Shown here in pieces: positions 1 through 8,429 of a DNA stretch of 50,029 bases. The notes beneath the pieces are model-generated. The model searched no databases, had not been told where the DNA came from, and saw only the letters and a program-made list of their open reading frames with translations. Numbering within the stretch: position 1 is the stretch's first letter; each line of letters opens with the position of its first letter. Source of the DNA: Burkholderiales bacterium (GTDB lineage Bacteria > Pseudomonadota > Gammaproteobacteria > Burkholderiales > Burkholderiaceae_C); contig JAABRA010000414.1 of NCBI GenBank assembly GCA_011391155.1, forward strand, positions 1 to 50,029, given 5' to 3'. Position numbers and translations under genes: made by a program.

Positions 1-1
1 G

Positions 2-400
2 CCGGACGAGAGCTGGCGGGGCTGGTGGGGCGAGAACCCGGTCTACCACGTGCCGGTGTTCGTGCTGACCCACCATGCGCGCCCGCCGCTGGTGATGGAG
101 GGCGGCACGACCTTCCACTTTGTCACGGGCGGCATTCAGGAGGCACTTGACCGGGCGCGCGAAGCAGCCAGCGGAAGGGACGTGCGCATTGGCGGCGGAC
201 CTGACACCATCCGGCAATATTTCCGTGCGGGCCTCGTCGATGAACTGCACGTCGCCATCTCGCCGGTCCTGCTGGGCTCTGGAGAGCGACTGTTCGAGGG
301 GATCGACCTGCGCGCGGTGGGCTACGAATGCCTTCAGTTCGTGGCATCGGAGAAAGCCACCCATGTTGTGCTCCAGCGCCAGGGACGCAATGGCGCCTGA
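2..400 (+). CDS. Dihydrofolate reductase family protein (RibD C-terminal fold), 5' end outside window
   Basis: The reading frame is open from the first bases of the window, so this is the C-terminal part (about 132 residues) of a gene that starts upstream. The residues GGGPDTIRQYF, GLVDELHVAISPVLLGSG and GERLFEG match the C-terminal half of the RibD/dihydrofolate-reductase-like family, NADPH-dependent reductases that act on pteridine- or pyrimidine-type substrates. The glycine-rich GGG segment normally contacts the cofactor. Stand-alone members are usually of unknown substrate. The gene is followed by about 240 bp without a gene. The family is clear; the actual reaction is not. Confidence 0.8.
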   Translation, partial: PDESWRGWWGENPVYHVPVFVLTHHARPPLVMEGGTTFHFVTGGIQEALDRAREAASGRDVRIGGGPDTIRQYFRAGLVDELHVAISPVLLGSGERLFEGIDLRAVGYECLQFVASEKATHVVLQRQGRNGA

Positions 401-638
401 CGACCGGTTGCAGCGATTGGTCGATGCCCGTCCGTTGTGCATCCAGACGCCCGCCTGCGCGACCTCACGCCACTGGCGGGTAATCTGATGACGGGGAGCC
501 GGGATTTCCGGTGAGGGGTGCAGACACCGGATTCTCGATACCAAGCGGGGTATTTGCGAGGTGCTACGGATTGCGGTAACGTTTGTCTGACGCCTTGCGT
601 CGATACCCGCAAATTCACATTCAACCCGCATTCCTGCC

Positions 639-1100
639 ATGTCAATTCACACACGTCTTTTCGCGCCAGCGATCGCACTCCTTTTCTGTCATGCCGCTTC
701 GGCGCAGTCGACCCTGATGCAAGGGAAAAAGACCGGCGAGCAGGTCTACAAATCGGTTTGCATGGCCTGCCACGAAACCGGAGTAGCGCATGCGCCGAAA
801 TTTGGGGATCGCGCAGCATGGGCGCCGCTGATCGCCGAAGGGCAACATGTCTTGACCGGGCACGCCTGGGTGGGTGTGCGCGCGATGCCCGCCCGCGGCG
901 GCAGCAACGAATCGAGCCTGGCTGAGTTCGCGCGTGCGGTGGCGTACATGGCGCGGAATTCCGGCGGTGACTGGAAGGATCCGGACGCCAAGCACCTGCG
1001 GCAAATTGCCAGCGAGGCGGACAAGCGCCTCGTCAAGTCGATCAAAGAGCAGCAGGCCATGCAGCGAGAGCTCCATGCGCTCGTCAAGGCGGCCAAATAG
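639..1100 (+). CDS. Monoheme c-type cytochrome, cytochrome c5-like
   Basis: A 153-residue exported electron carrier. Residues 1-22 form a signal peptide ending in a SAQ-type cleavage site. A single heme motif CMACH lies at residues 41-45 (ligand His45), and Met83 in the segment RAMPARGG is the likely sixth ligand, in the place of the MPxKGG seen in class I cytochromes of the c5 type. A lysine/glutamate-rich C-terminal extension of about 45 residues follows the heme domain and is longer than in classical c5. It stands alone with no oxidase or dehydrogenase next to it, so its partner cannot be deduced. No strong ribosome binding site is visible before the ATG, but the signal peptide supports this start. 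Confidence 0.85.
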   Translation: MSIHTRLFAPAIALLFCHAASAQSTLMQGKKTGEQVYKSVCMACHETGVAHAPKFGDRAAWAPLIAEGQHVLTGHAWVGVRAMPARGGSNESSLAEFARAVAYMARNSGGDWKDPDAKHLRQIASEADKRLVKSIKEQQAMQRELHALVKAAK

Positions 1101-1129
1101 GGTCCCGCCAGCGCTGACGAGGCGGAGGC

Positions 1130-1160
1130 ACGCCCCGGGCTTTGGGCGTTCCGTTTTGTT
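1130..1160 (+). terminator. Probable intrinsic terminator after the cytochrome gene
   Basis: An ACGCCC / GGGCGT inverted repeat (1130-1135 and 1144-1149) with an 8-nt loop is followed by a T-rich tract (TCCGTTTTGTTT). It lies 30 bp after the cytochrome stop codon and before the next gene on the same strand. The stem is short, so strength is uncertain. Confidence 0.45.
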
Positions 1161-1282
1161 TCTGCCGGCGTAGTCTCCAGAGCGGTCAACCGTGCAAAAT
1201 ATTCAGCGACCCCCTGCGACACTGAACGATCTTTATGCCGCGACGACCCACCGTCTACCCATTCACAACCCATTCCCTCTCC

Positions 1283-1936
1283 ATGCTCTCGCCCATCATC
1301 CTGACCGCCGCCTGCCTTGTTTCGGTACTAATTCTCCTGGCGGTTGATCGTCGGGAGTGGCCGCTTGGGCGTGTCATCGCCAAGCTTGCGGCCAGCAGCG
1401 GCTTCGTGGGGGTTGCGATCGCGCTCGGCGCGACGGGTTCAAGCTACGGGCAGTTGATTCTGGCGGCGCTGGTGCTCGGCTGGATGGGCGATGCCTTGCT
1501 GCTCTCCCGCGCGCCCAAGGCGTTCATGGGCGGGCTGGCGGCTTTTCTGCTGTCGCATGTGCTGTTTGCAACGGCGTTCGTCTCGGGCGCGCTGTCGGTG
1601 CAGGTCATGGGCGTGGCCGTTGTCATGGCCGGGGTGTTTGGCGCCGGTGTGCTGCGCTGGCTGATGCCGCATGCGCCCAAAGAGTTCAAAGGCCCGGTGC
1701 TGGCGTATGTCGTCGTCATCCTGGCCATGTGCGTGGCTGCCGCAGGGCACGCCTTCGCTTCACAGCGCTGGGCGGTGCTGGTCGGCGCGTTGCTGTTTAC
1801 TGCCTCGGATCTGTCGGTCGCGCGCGACCGCTTTGTCAAGCCCGGCTTTGTCAACCGGTTGTGGGGCTGGCCGACGTACTTCCTGGCCCAGCTGGTCCTG
1901 GCCTGGACGGTCGCAACGGCCGCCAGCGCTGCCTGA
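1283..1936 (+). CDS. Lysoplasmalogenase-type membrane protein (YhhN family)
   Basis: A 217-residue, very hydrophobic protein that can form about eight membrane helices. It resembles the YhhN/TMEM86 family, integral membrane hydrolases of which the characterised members cleave the vinyl ether bond of lysoplasmalogens. Family-like features are the conserved acidic residue in LGWMGDALLLS, the aspartate pair region near TASDLSVARDRF, and a C-terminal YFLAQLVLAW helix. An in-frame ATG at 1235 would add 16 residues of polar sequence. The start at 1283 puts a membrane helix at the N-terminus, as is usual in the family, and is preferred. Whether this bacterium makes plasmalogens is unknown, so the substrate is an inference from family only. 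Confidence 0.75.
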   Translation: MLSPIILTAACLVSVLILLAVDRREWPLGRVIAKLAASSGFVGVAIALGATGSSYGQLILAALVLGWMGDALLLSRAPKAFMGGLAAFLLSHVLFATAFVSGALSVQVMGVAVVMAGVFGAGVLRWLMPHAPKEFKGPVLAYVVVILAMCVAAAGHAFASQRWAVLVGALLFTASDLSVARDRFVKPGFVNRLWGWPTYFLAQLVLAWTVATAASAA

Positions 1937-1960
1937 CCTCCGGGCTCAGGCGCATGCGCA

Positions 1961-2437
1961 ATGGCAGGCCCCAGGCGCGACATGGAACCCCCTCCCGCCG
2001 AAATGCAGCCTCCTGCCAGCCTTGACCGCTTCGTCCGCGCGCAGGAGCGGGACTACGCGCAGGCGCTGGCCGAACTCAAGGCCGGCCGCAAGCGGACGCA
2101 CTGGATCTGGTACATCCTGCCGCAGCTGCGCGACCTGGGCCGCAGCCCGATGGCGCGCGAATACGGGATTGAGGGCCGTGCCGAAGCCGCTGCCTACCTG
2201 GCCCATCCGGTGCTGGGCCCCAGGCTGATGGCCTGCGTCCACGCGATCCTTGGCCACGCCGAACGCTCTGCTGTCGAGATTCTGGGTGCGGTGGATGCGA
2301 TGAAGTTCCGGTCGTGCCTGACCTTGTTCCATGCGGTGGCGCCCGGCGAGCCGTGCTTCGCCAAAGCGCTCCAGGTGTTCTACGACGGCAAGCCAGGCGC
2401 CGAGACTCTTTGCCGGCTCGGCGTCGACGCCGGGTGA
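1961..2437 (+). CDS. DUF1810 family protein
   Basis: A soluble protein of up to 158 residues. The N-terminal segments LDRFVRAQERDY, KRTHWIWYILPQL and the C-terminal DAMKFRSCLTLF and VFYDGKPGAETL are diagnostic of the DUF1810 family (alpha-helical, calpastatin-like fold in the database description). No biochemical role is established. Two in-frame ATGs, at 1961 and 1982, are possible starts and neither has a convincing ribosome binding site. It lies in a run of small same-strand genes that share no obvious pathway. Confidence 0.8.
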   Translation: MAGPRRDMEPPPAEMQPPASLDRFVRAQERDYAQALAELKAGRKRTHWIWYILPQLRDLGRSPMAREYGIEGRAEAAAYLAHPVLGPRLMACVHAILGHAERSAVEILGAVDAMKFRSCLTLFHAVAPGEPCFAKALQVFYDGKPGAETLCRLGVDAG

Positions 2438-2572
2438 GGCGGCCGCAGGCGTTTCAGGGAAACACACCACCCTATCGGCCAGCGTCAGGTGCAAGCGGCC
2501 AATGAAGCCGTCAAAATGACGGCCTGGATTTGTCATGACCGCCGGCGGCGGCCCCCAACCCAAGGAACGATG

Positions 2573-3019
2573 ATGTCTACCAACACTGTTCGGATGCACC
2601 GCGTGCTGCGCGCCCCGCCGGAGCGGGTGTATCGCGCATTTCTCGATGCCGACGCGTGGGCCAAATGGCTCCCACCCCATGGCTTCACGGGCAAGGTGCA
2701 CCAGATGGAGCCCAGGGTGGGTGGCCGGTATGCCATGTCGTTCACCAACTTCACCACCGGGCACAGCCATTCATTTGGCGGCGAGTACCTGGAACTCGTT
2801 CCCGACCAGAAGCTTCGCTACACGGCCGTGTTCGATGACCCTCATCTGCCGGGCACGATGCAGACCACTATTACGCTCAAAGCGGTTTCTTCCGGCGTGG
2901 AGTTGACTGCGGTGCAGGAGGGCATTCCCGAGATGATTCCGACCGAGGCCTGTTACCTGGGCTGGCAGGAGTCGCTACAGCTGCTCGCACAACTGGTGGA
3001 GGCGGAAATCCGTCAATGA
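2573..3019 (+). CDS. SRPBCC family protein (AHSA1-like, START-superfamily fold)
   Basis: A protein of about 148 residues with the hallmarks of the AHSA1/activator-of-Hsp90 branch of the SRPBCC superfamily: an N-terminal RVLRAPPERVYRAFLDADAW segment, KWLPP, the GG[RK]Y motif (VGGRYAMSF), GEYLELVPDQKLRYT, and a final helix beginning with GWQESLQLL. These proteins form a deep hydrophobic pocket that binds small ligands; the ligand here is unknown. The start is set by an AAGGAA ribosome binding site at 2562-2567 ahead of two consecutive ATGs (2570 and 2573). The longer upstream frame is dropped. It is followed closely by the DUF1801 gene and may be co-transcribed with it. Confidence 0.85.
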   Translation: MSTNTVRMHRVLRAPPERVYRAFLDADAWAKWLPPHGFTGKVHQMEPRVGGRYAMSFTNFTTGHSHSFGGEYLELVPDQKLRYTAVFDDPHLPGTMQTTITLKAVSSGVELTAVQEGIPEMIPTEACYLGWQESLQLLAQLVEAEIRQ

Positions 3020-3037
3020 ACGCCAGCACCGCCAACC

Positions 3038-3397
3038 ATGCCTGCGCACCCGAAGTTCTCCTCGCACGCTGACTACATCGCTGCGGCGCTTCCACAAGCC
3101 CAGCCGATCTTGCGCCAGATTGGCGGCATCGTGGAAGCCAGGGTGCCCCAGGCGATTCCTTGTATCAGCTACAACATGCCGGCGTTCAGGTTGACTCGAA
3201 CCTTCTTCTACTTCGCGGCCTTCAAGAAACACATCGGCATCTATCCGCCGGTCACGGACGATCAGCAACTCACCAGCGAACTGGCGCCGTTCCGCAATGC
3301 GAAGGGCAATCTTGCCTTTCCGGTCGATCAGGAATTTCCCTGGGTCCTCATCGGAAAAGTCGCTACGGCGCTTGCGATCCAGTACGGGAAAAAATGA
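3038..3397 (+). CDS. DUF1801 / YdhG-like protein
   Basis: A 119-residue protein of the DUF1801 family, which has a frataxin-like fold. Visible family features are the segment ARVPQAIPCISYNMPAF, the aromatic stretch FFYFAAFKKHIGIYP and the C-terminal NLAFPVDQEFPWVLIGK. Some relatives have been linked to iron handling, but no function is settled for stand-alone members. Its TGA stop overlaps the ATG of the next gene (ATGA at 3394-3397), so the two are translationally coupled. Confidence 0.82.
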   Translation: MPAHPKFSSHADYIAAALPQAQPILRQIGGIVEARVPQAIPCISYNMPAFRLTRTFFYFAAFKKHIGIYPPVTDDQQLTSELAPFRNAKGNLAFPVDQEFPWVLIGKVATALAIQYGKK

Positions 3398-3927
3398 CGC
3401 CGTGCCAGCCTTCCCCCTTGCGCGCCGTCTGGCTGTCCGGCCTGCTGGCCCTGGCGCTGTTCGTCGGTCTGGCGTGGTACCTCTCGCCGCTGAAGCCGGG
3501 GGTGGTCGCGCTGCAGTTTGCTTTCACGCCCCGGGCGTTCGGGGACATCATTCACCAGTGGTCCCCGGACGATCTGCAGCGCTACCGCCGCCACCTGCCG
3601 GTTGACTTCATCCTGCTGGCCGCCTATGGAGTGTTTGGCTACCTGCTGTCCCGGCGGGCAACTTTCTTCCGCGCGGGCGCACCGTTCCTCCATCGAATCG
3701 GTTCGTGGTTCCTGCCCGCAGCCGCGCTCTTCGATGCGCTTGAGAATGCGTTGCATGCCTGGTTGACCGAGGTGCCGCGCTTCGGGGTTCCGGCCGTCTA
3801 TGCCGCGTCCGCGAGTTTCTCGGCCCTTAAGTGGGCGTTGATCATTGGCTTCGGGCTGCTGCTGGCCATGGCACTCTGTCGCGCAGACGCCTCGGGTTCC
3901 AAACCCGGCCGGGGACGAAACGATTAG
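3394..3927 (+). CDS. Hypothetical membrane protein
   Basis: A 177-residue protein whose ATG overlaps the stop of the DUF1801 gene by 4 bases. I do not recognise the family. It has about four hydrophobic stretches: residues 12-30, a segment around VDFILLAAYGVFGYLL, one near WFLPAAALFDALENAL, and a last one at ALKWALIIGFGLLLAMAL. The motif DALENALHAWL inside a membrane segment carries charged residues and resembles that of uncharacterised four-helix membrane proteins. A short basic tail follows the last helix. It converges with the acyl-CoA dehydrogenase gene, whose stop lies 21 bp away. Confidence 0.7.
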   Translation: MTPCQPSPLRAVWLSGLLALALFVGLAWYLSPLKPGVVALQFAFTPRAFGDIIHQWSPDDLQRYRRHLPVDFILLAAYGVFGYLLSRRATFFRAGAPFLHRIGSWFLPAAALFDALENALHAWLTEVPRFGVPAVYAASASFSALKWALIIGFGLLLAMALCRADASGSKPGRGRND

Positions 3928-3947
3928 GCGCTGGCCCAGCAAACCCC

Positions 3948-5633
3948 TCAGGGTCCACCCTGGGGCGTTGCACGGGCGATGATGGCGGCCACGTCCACGC
4001 CGCGGGGCAGGCTGCCGTAGTTGTGATGGCCCTGCTGCTCAAGCCGTGAACGGCAGAAGGCATCGCCCACAAAGCTCGGGGCATGGCGCATGAGCAAGGC
4101 GGCCTGCATGGCCAGGGCCAAACGATCCACGATGTCGCGCGCCCGGTACTCGAAGTCCTGAAGGTCCTTGAAATCCCGGGCGAGGTCGGCCACATGGCGG
4201 TCCAGTGCCGCATGCGCGCCGCGCGCCGGGCCCACCTCGGCAAAGAAGGCATCGACGACGGCCGGTGTCTTGGACAGGGCGCGCAGCACGTCCAGGCACT
4301 GCACGTTGCCGCTGCCCTCCCAGATGGCGTTGACCGGGGATTCGCGGAACAGGCGCGGCATCATGCTGTCTTCCATCACGCCGCTGCCGCCGATGCACTC
4401 CATGGCCTCGTAGGCGTGGTTGGGCGTGCGCTTGCAGATCCAGTACTTGCCCACCGCGGTCATCAGGCGCACCAGCAGGTCTTCATGTTCGTCGGCGCGA
4501 TTGTCCATGGCGCGGGCCATGCGCATCGTCAGGGTCGTGGCGGCTTCGCTCTCCAGCGCGAGGTCGGCCAGCACGTTCTGCATCAGTGGCTGCTGGTTCA
4601 GCACCTTGCCGAAAGCTGAACGCTGGGCGCAATGGTGCAGCGCCTGGGACGCGGCCATGCGCATGCCGGCGCTGGAGCCGATCATGCAGTCGAAGCGCGT
4701 CATGCTGACCATCTCGATGATGGTGCGCACGCCGCGGCCCTCTTCGCCGACCATCCAGGCCAGCGCGCCGCGAAGTTCGGTCTCGGACGACGCATTGGAC
4801 GCATTGCCCATCTTCTTCTTCAGGCGCAGCACCTGCATCGGGTTCTTGCTGCCGTCGGGGCGCCAGCGCGGCAGCAGGAAGCACGAGAGGCCGCCGGGCG
4901 CCTGCGCCAGCACCAGAAAGGCATCGCACATGGGGGCGGACACAAAATACTTGTGCCCTACGAGCTCATACGCCTGGCCGGGCCCGCCCACGCCGGCCGG
5001 GTGGGCGCGCGTGCTGTTGGTGCGCACGTCGGAGCCGCCCTGCTTCTCGGTCATGGCCATGCCGATGGTGATGCCCTGTTTCTGCTCCATGGGCACGTTG
5101 CGCGGGTCGTACACCCGCGCCGTGATCTTCGGCTCCCAGATCCGGGCCAGGTCGGGCTGCAGGCGCAACGAGGGCAACGCGGCAAAGGTCATGGTGATCG
5201 GGCAGCCGTGGCCGGCTTCCACCTGGGTGTGCAGGTAGGTCCGGGCGGCGCGGGCCACATGCGCGCCGGGGCAGGGCGCCGTCCAGGGCGAGGCGTGCAG
5301 GCCGTGCTCGATGGAAGTTTTCATGAGCTGGTGATACGCCGGATGAAACTTCACCAGGTCGATCCGGTTGCCGAAACGGTCGTGGGTGTCGAACTCGGGC
5401 TGGAACTTGTTGGCCAGGGTGCCCAGCTCCAGGTAGTCGGCGGAACCCGTCAGCTTGCCGAACTCGCTGAGTTCGCCTTCAGCACTCCCGCCGCCTTCGC
5501 GCCGAACCGCCTCGCACAGAGCGGCATCGCTGGTGTACATGTTGTAGTCGCAGAGCTCGCTGGAGAGGTTGGTCACCTCATGGGTTTCGGAAAGGTATAA
5601 CGCGCTGGGGAGCGTTTCGATTCGGGCGTTCAT
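3948..5633 (-). CDS. AidB-type acyl-CoA dehydrogenase (isovaleryl-CoA dehydrogenase-like)
   Basis: A 561-residue flavoprotein of the acyl-CoA dehydrogenase superfamily, close in length and motifs to AidB. It should bind FAD and oxidise an acyl-CoA, or act in alkylation protection as AidB does in E. coli. Visible motifs are AMTEKQGGSDVR (flavin contact), HKYFVSAPMCDAF, EGRGVRTIIEM, the YEAMECIGGSGVMEDS segment and WEGSGNVQCLDVLRAL. The long N-terminal domain before the catalytic core is typical of AidB and absent in short-chain dehydrogenases. The start at 5633 is chosen because GGAG lies about 9 bases upstream of its ATG; a further in-frame ATG at 5669 lacks this. No adaptive-response genes (ada, alkB-type DNA repair) are nearby, so a catabolic role is as likely as alkylation defence. 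Confidence 0.88.
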   Translation of the reverse strand: MNARIETLPSALYLSETHEVTNLSSELCDYNMYTSDAALCEAVRREGGGSAEGELSEFGKLTGSADYLELGTLANKFQPEFDTHDRFGNRIDLVKFHPAYHQLMKTSIEHGLHASPWTAPCPGAHVARAARTYLHTQVEAGHGCPITMTFAALPSLRLQPDLARIWEPKITARVYDPRNVPMEQKQGITIGMAMTEKQGGSDVRTNSTRAHPAGVGGPGQAYELVGHKYFVSAPMCDAFLVLAQAPGGLSCFLLPRWRPDGSKNPMQVLRLKKKMGNASNASSETELRGALAWMVGEEGRGVRTIIEMVSMTRFDCMIGSSAGMRMAASQALHHCAQRSAFGKVLNQQPLMQNVLADLALESEAATTLTMRMARAMDNRADEHEDLLVRLMTAVGKYWICKRTPNHAYEAMECIGGSGVMEDSMMPRLFRESPVNAIWEGSGNVQCLDVLRALSKTPAVVDAFFAEVGPARGAHAALDRHVADLARDFKDLQDFEYRARDIVDRLALAMQAALLMRHAPSFVGDAFCRSRLEQQGHHNYGSLPRGVDVAAIIARATPQGGP

Positions 5634-5810
5634 GGGATGTCTCCATTCAAGATCTGCTGCCGGCTTCATGATACCGATCCACGGCGTGATCAGGGAGGCG
5701 GCAGCAGGCCAGCCACAGGGTGCGGTTCATGGCCATTGCGCCGGGCATCTGCGGAAATTCGGCTTGAACAATATACTGACCCCCGTACCTGATGAAGATT
5801 TCCGCAAGCC

Positions 5811-6197
5811 ATGAACCACTGTTACGACGTTGAAGAAGCCGATTTTGATGCGCTGGTGCTGGCCCGCTCGCACGAGGTGCCGGTCGTGCTCGACATTGGC
5901 GCCGATTGGTGCAGCCCCTGCCGCGTGCTGACGCCCCTGCTGGAGCGGCTGGTCGCCGGGTATGGCGGGAAATTGGTGCTGGCGAAGGTCGATGCCGACG
6001 AAAACATGCGGATCGCCGGCCGGCATCAGGCCAAAGGTTTCCCGACCGTCATCGCCTACAGCCGGGGTGTCGTCATCGACCGTTTCCACGGCGCGCAGAC
6101 CGAAGGTTTCCTGCGCCGCTTCCTCGACCGCCTGGTCGAAGAACACACCCGCCACGGCGATGTGCCGGAACCCGCTGCGGCAGGCCGGCAGACCTGA
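5811..6197 (+). CDS. Thioredoxin family protein
   Basis: A 128-residue cytoplasmic thioredoxin-fold protein with no signal peptide. The redox site is WCSPC at residues 33-37, differing from the WCGPC of Trx1 by Ser for Gly, and the cis-proline is Pro78 in GFPTV. The C-terminal 25 residues are polar and probably disordered. It lies 59 bp upstream of tusE on the same strand, and tusE converges with ycaO. This suggests, without proof, that it reduces a sulfur-carrier intermediate in this neighbourhood rather than acting as the general thioredoxin. Confidence 0.88.
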   Translation: MNHCYDVEEADFDALVLARSHEVPVVLDIGADWCSPCRVLTPLLERLVAGYGGKLVLAKVDADENMRIAGRHQAKGFPTVIAYSRGVVIDRFHGAQTEGFLRRFLDRLVEEHTRHGDVPEPAAAGRQT

Positions 6198-6256
6198 CAA
6201 GCCGGCCCGGAACCCGGTTTGACCATGATTTCACCCTCATCAAAGAAAGGCTTCCC

Positions 6257-6550
6257 ATGAATCTGCCCGAGCGCGACGGCGACGGTTACCTGACGGACAT
6301 GAATGCGTGGACCGAAGAAATTGGCCGCGCCATGGCCGAGGCCGACGGCTATGAGCTTGACGAGGCCAAATGGAACCAGATCATGAAGGCCCGGGAGTAC
6401 TACGAGGAATTCAGCGGCGTGCCGCCGATCCGCAAGTTCGCCAAGTACCTGAATGAAGACCAGAACGCGGTGTTCAAGCTCTGGATGACCGGCCCGATGA
6501 AGCCGATCACCAAGTACGGCGGCCTGCCCAAGCCTACGGGCTGCGTTTGA
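6257..6550 (+). CDS. tusE: TusE/DsrC family sulfur-carrier protein
   Basis: A 97-residue protein with the DsrC/TusE fold. Its C-terminus ends in GLPKPTGCV, with the conserved penultimate Cys96 that carries persulfide sulfur. The second C-terminal cysteine of true DsrC, about ten residues earlier, is absent (Lys86 region), so this is of the TusE/sulfur-relay type rather than a sulfite-reductase partner. In E. coli, TusE accepts sulfur from TusBCD and hands it to MnmA for tRNA 2-thiouridine synthesis. AAAGAAAGG at 6242-6250 is the ribosome binding site for the ATG at 6257. No tusBCD is present in the window. It sits 18 bp tail to tail with ycaO. Confidence 0.9.
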   Translation: MNLPERDGDGYLTDMNAWTEEIGRAMAEADGYELDEAKWNQIMKAREYYEEFSGVPPIRKFAKYLNEDQNAVFKLWMTGPMKPITKYGGLPKPTGCV

Positions 6551-6568
6551 AGCCCTGGCTCAAGCCGC

Positions 6569-8299
6569 TCAGGCGGCGCGCAGGTGAATCTTGTCGTACG
6601 CCGCCAGCAACTTGCGGTGCATTTCACAGCCTTCCAGCATCAGCCCGGGGGCGGACAGGCCCATGAAGCGGTCGGTCTGCATGATGAGCGCGTGGGCCTG
6701 CGCCACGGCACCGGCCCCGTAGAGATGGCGCAATGCGTCCAGGTAGGGGCCGGTGTCGCCCATCTCGGCCAGGCGAATCAGGCTTTCAATGCAGGCATAC
6801 ACGGCGCGGCGCTGGGGGTTGAGCTGGTCGAAGTTGCGTACCCAGTCGCAGCCTTCCAGCGTGGCGGCTTCGTCGCCGATGGCCAGGGCCAGCAGGGTCT
6901 TCAGTTCCCCTACACGCAGGTCAGCCCAGAATGAGCCCGCATCCGCCGCCAGTCCGATCACCTGCGCTACCAGTCGCTGGTCGGCCAGCGCGGATTCGTT
7001 CAGCGTGTCGAGCAGGTCCGAACACTCTTCGTCGTCGAGGTCGGTCAGGTTCAGGACGGCTTCGCGAAAGTGATTGGCAATGCTGTTGTTCTCGAACTCC
7101 AGGTCGTCCACGGGATAAATCTCGGACATGCCGGGCACCAGGATGCGGCAGGCGTAGACGCCGAGGTGCTTGAAGTCGGCCACGTAGATTTCCCGGCCGT
7201 CCTTGTGGATGCGGTCCACGGCCCAGGCGTAGTCACCGGCGGTGGTGTTGCTGAAGTTCCAGTCACAGAAGGCGTGGTCGGGCTGGTTGCCCAGGAACTT
7301 CCAGTGGATCACGCCGCTGGAATCGACGAAATGGATCTCGATATTGGGCGAACTCGCGACTTCGTCCAGATCGAGGCCCGGCGCGGGAAAGCCCCCCAGC
7401 GCGTCCAGTGCCCGGCCCTGTAGCAGCTCGGTCAACGCGCGCTCCAGGGCGATCTCGAAACGCGGGTGGGCACCGAAGCTGGCGAAACAACCCTGGTCGT
7501 GCGGGTTCAGCAGGGTTACGTTCATCACCGGATACTGGCCGCCCAGCGAGGCGTCCTTGACCAGTATGCCGAAGCCGGCCGAACGCAGTGCCGCAATGCC
7601 CGCGGCAATGCGTGGGTAGCGGGCAATCACGGCCTCAGGCACGTCGGGCAGGCAGAGGCCTTCGCTGATGATGCGGCCCTTGATGTGACGCTCGAAAATT
7701 TCCGACAGGGCCTGCGTGCGCGCCTCGGCCTGGGTGTTGCCGGCCGACATGCCATTGCTGACATACAGGTTGCCGATGATGTTGACCGGAAAATACGTGA
7801 CCACGCCGTCGCGCTCGCGCACGTAGGGAATGGCGCAGATACCCCGCTCGACGTTGCCCGAATTGAACTCCACCAGGCTGCTGGCGTCCACGCTGCCCTC
7901 GGGGTTGTAGAACTTGTGTAGTTTGGGGTTCAGCACATCGACCGGCCAGCAGCCGTCTTCGCCGGGTACAAACCAGCGTTCCTGCGGGTAGTGCACATGC
8001 GGCCGGTCTGCCACCTCGGGGCCGAGATAGTAGTGGGTCCAGAAATAGTTGGTCGAAAGGCGCTCGAAAAACTCACCCAGCGCGCTGGCCAGGCAGGCAA
8101 GGCGGGTGGCACCCTTGCCATTCGTGAATAGCAGCGGGCAGTCCCGGTCGCGAATATGGACCGACCAGATGCCATCGACCGGGTTCAGCCAGGATTTTTC
8201 TTCGATGTGGAAGCCGAGCGCCTGCAGTTTGCCTTGCAGGGTGGTGATGGTGGCTTCGAGTGAGGCGTCCTTGCCAGGGATGAAAGTTTCGGTGTGCAT
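6569..8299 (-). CDS. ycaO: YcaO domain protein, E. coli YcaO type
   Basis: A 576-residue protein similar along its whole length to the 586-residue E. coli YcaO. Shared features include an N-terminal FIPGKD segment, SWLNPV, WSVHIRD, FTNGKGAT, LGEFFERLSTNYF, the NIIGNLYVSNGMSAGNT block, SEIFERHIK, CFASFGAHP and ELLQGR. YcaO proteins use ATP to activate backbone amides or other carbonyls. The E. coli protein has been reported to aid RimO-dependent beta-methylthiolation of ribosomal protein S12. The C-terminal part after about residue 420 is the helical extension found in this subgroup. The TOMM-type cluster genes (precursor peptide, dehydrogenase) are absent, which argues against a peptide natural product. 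No clear ribosome binding site precedes the ATG. Confidence 0.9.
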   Translation of the reverse strand: MHTETFIPGKDASLEATITTLQGKLQALGFHIEEKSWLNPVDGIWSVHIRDRDCPLLFTNGKGATRLACLASALGEFFERLSTNYFWTHYYLGPEVADRPHVHYPQERWFVPGEDGCWPVDVLNPKLHKFYNPEGSVDASSLVEFNSGNVERGICAIPYVRERDGVVTYFPVNIIGNLYVSNGMSAGNTQAEARTQALSEIFERHIKGRIISEGLCLPDVPEAVIARYPRIAAGIAALRSAGFGILVKDASLGGQYPVMNVTLLNPHDQGCFASFGAHPRFEIALERALTELLQGRALDALGGFPAPGLDLDEVASSPNIEIHFVDSSGVIHWKFLGNQPDHAFCDWNFSNTTAGDYAWAVDRIHKDGREIYVADFKHLGVYACRILVPGMSEIYPVDDLEFENNSIANHFREAVLNLTDLDDEECSDLLDTLNESALADQRLVAQVIGLAADAGSFWADLRVGELKTLLALAIGDEAATLEGCDWVRNFDQLNPQRRAVYACIESLIRLAEMGDTGPYLDALRHLYGAGAVAQAHALIMQTDRFMGLSAPGLMLEGCEMHRKLLAAYDKIHLRAA

Positions 8300-8429
8300 G
8301 AGTGAGCATAGCGCACGGGGCCCGCGAGCCGTCCACCCTCTCGCGTACCCCGTGTTTTGCCGATTGACCCGAGCGCGCCGTGCCGGTATGGTTTGGCATC
8401 GAAGTCGACCAACACTGTGGAGCCTCGCC

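Noticed and set aside
4632-5600. A 322-codon open frame on + opposite the acyl-CoA dehydrogenase
   Set aside because: Shadow frame, rich in His/Gly/Ala, without motifs; the opposite strand encodes a clear flavoprotein.
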